A model generated the notes under the pieces. That model worked only from the letters and a program-made list of their open reading frames with translations. It did no database searches and was not told where the DNA came from. Positions 14,673-15,662 of a stretch of 15,662 nucleotides of DNA are shown here, piece by piece (positions within the stretch are counted from its first letter, which is position 1; each line of letters opens with the position of its first letter). Origin of the DNA: Flavobacteriales bacterium (GTDB lineage Bacteria > Bacteroidota > Bacteroidia > Flavobacteriales_D > Parvicellaceae); NCBI GenBank assembly GCA_027047735.1, contig JALTUD010000431.1, positions 1 to 15,662 on the forward strand, read 5' to 3'. The position numbers and the translations under genes were made by a program.

Positions 14673-15623
14673 ATGAAAATAAGTGGTTTTACTTTTATAA
14701 AAAACGGAGATAAATTATATATACCAACAAAGGAATCTATACTTTCTATTCTTCCGATATGCGATGAATTTATAATAGCTTTAGGCGATTGCGATACCGA
14801 CGATAATACCGAGGAAATAATTCATTCTATCAACTCACCGAAAATAAAAATAATAAGAACGGTATGGGATACAAACAAATTTCCAAAAAATACAGAGTTT
14901 GCCCACCAAACCGATATAGCAAAAAGCCATTGTACCGGCGATTGGTTATTTTATTTGCAGTGCGATGAAGCAATACACGAAAAAGATTTACCTACTATAA
15001 AACAAGCCTGCGAAAAAGAATTAAACAATAAAGAAGTAGATGGTTTTCTATTTAACTACCTGCATTTTTGGGGCGATTATAAGCACTACCACCGTTCGCA
15101 CGCTTGGTACAATAAAGAAATACGAATCATAAGAAACGATACATCAATCCACTCATGGAAAGATGCACAAAGTTTTAGAAAATTTTCTAAATGGAACGAC
15201 ACATTTGAAGATTATCAAAAAAAGGAGGACAGTCAAAAATTAAAAGTTAAACAACTTGACGTATTTGTATATCATTACGGTTATGTTCGACCACCAAAAC
15301 TAATGACTAAAAAACGAAAAGTAAGCTCAACAACCTATCACGGAAAAGAAGCGAAAGAAGCAAATACAATTCCAGATTATTATGACTATGGACCATTGAA
15401 TAAATTAACAGAATTTAAAGGTAGTCATCCTGCAGTTATGAACGAGTGGATAAAAAAATTCGATTGGAAAGATCAACTTCAATACGAAGGAAAAAGAAAT
15501 AAAAACAGACCTATTTTAAAACACGAAAAATTAAAATACAGAACACTATCGTGGATAGAGAATACTTTTCTAAACGGTAATCCAATCGGTGGATTTAAAA
15601 ATTATATACTCTTAAAAAATTAA
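14673..15623 (+). CDS. Glycosyltransferase, family 2-like (GT-A fold)
   Basis: A 316-aa cytoplasmic protein without signal peptide or membrane segments. The N-terminus reads like a family 2 glycosyltransferase nucleotide-binding half: MKISGFTFIKNG, then CDEFIIALGDCDTDDNTEEII (30-50), the strand KIKIIRTVW and TDIAKSHCTGDWLFYLQCDEAI (80-101). In the last, QCDEA is the DxD-like metal/nucleotide-sugar site. The second half is rich in His, Tyr and Trp (HFWGDYKHYHRSHAWYNKEIRI) and likely forms the acceptor site. It probably acts in surface polysaccharide or lipopolysaccharide synthesis; the sugar and acceptor are unknown. It has its own promoter and no sugar-pathway neighbours in view. Confidence 0.78.
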   Translation: MKISGFTFIKNGDKLYIPTKESILSILPICDEFIIALGDCDTDDNTEEIIHSINSPKIKIIRTVWDTNKFPKNTEFAHQTDIAKSHCTGDWLFYLQCDEAIHEKDLPTIKQACEKELNNKEVDGFLFNYLHFWGDYKHYHRSHAWYNKEIRIIRNDTSIHSWKDAQSFRKFSKWNDTFEDYQKKEDSQKLKVKQLDVFVYHYGYVRPPKLMTKKRKVSSTTYHGKEAKEANTIPDYYDYGPLNKLTEFKGSHPAVMNEWIKKFDWKDQLQYEGKRNKNRPILKHEKLKYRTLSWIENTFLNGNPIGGFKNYILLKN

Positions 15624-15662
15624 GTCTCTTCAGCTTTAGGTACATAAAATAATAAAACTAAA
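15620..15662 (-). CDS. Possible C-terminal end of a leftward gene, cut by the window edge
   Basis: One minus-strand frame is open from the right edge to a TAA at 15622-15620, encoding LVLLFYVPKAEET. The stop would overlap the glycosyltransferase stop codon, as in a tail-to-tail gene pair. Only 13 codons are visible, so this could be chance. I do not recognise the family. Confidence 0.3.
   Translation of the reverse strand, partial: LVLLFYVPKAEET

Overview
The window looks like chromosomal DNA from a flavobacterium-like member of the Bacteroidota. The evidence is an AT-rich sequence, a PorZ-type component of the type IX secretion system (T9SS), TAnnTTTG-type -7 promoter elements with A-rich leaders instead of Shine-Dalgarno sites, a eukaryote-like class Ia ribonucleotide reductase, and a Bacteroidota-style IS1380 transposase.

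Layout. Positions 1-203 hold an intergenic repeat element. Positions 204-6069 hold a leftward (minus-strand) block. In transcription order it is an acyl-CoA thioesterase, a DUF4254 protein, a PcrA/UvrD-family helicase and PorZ. Positions 6090-7767 are a complete 1678-bp IS1380-family insertion sequence with 14-bp terminal inverted repeats and a 5-bp GTTAA target duplication. It lies between the thioesterase start codon and what looks like that gene's original promoter. Positions 7825-8070 hold a second, composite intergenic repeat. Rightward genes follow: an orphan NtrY-like histidine kinase (8216-9670) and a small lipocalin-like lipoprotein (9757-10173) with its own promoter and terminator. 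A third composite repeat (10318-10624) lies in the opposite orientation. The leftward operon nrdB-nrdA (14091 to 10633) encodes aerobic ribonucleotide reductase. A fourth, minimal repeat (14137-14229) sits just upstream of nrdB. A gene-free AT-rich stretch follows, then a rightward glycosyltransferase (14673-15623). A possible leftward gene end runs into the right edge.

The most unusual content is the intergenic repeat family, not the genes. Four copies share a framework: GGGCGTTCCC, then slot 1, then GGTCGGGCTATCC, then slot 2, then GGATGCC, then TATCCCTAACGC. The two slots carry different but self-complementary sequences in different copies, ranging from a 4-nt remnant to a 28-bp-arm hairpin that contains a bidirectional terminator. 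Two copies continue into a shared ~70-bp tail ending in a GTTAGGGAT/ATCCCTAAC palindrome. These two composites face each other around the histidine kinase and lipoprotein genes. Conserved frame with swapped palindromes suggests either selection for RNA structure or a mechanism that replaces hairpins. I do not recognise a named family for it. No repeat-associated transposase (RAYT type) or integrase is present in the window.

The remaining genes are mostly housekeeping: nucleotide reduction, DNA repair, lipid and CoA metabolism, and the secretion-system surface.
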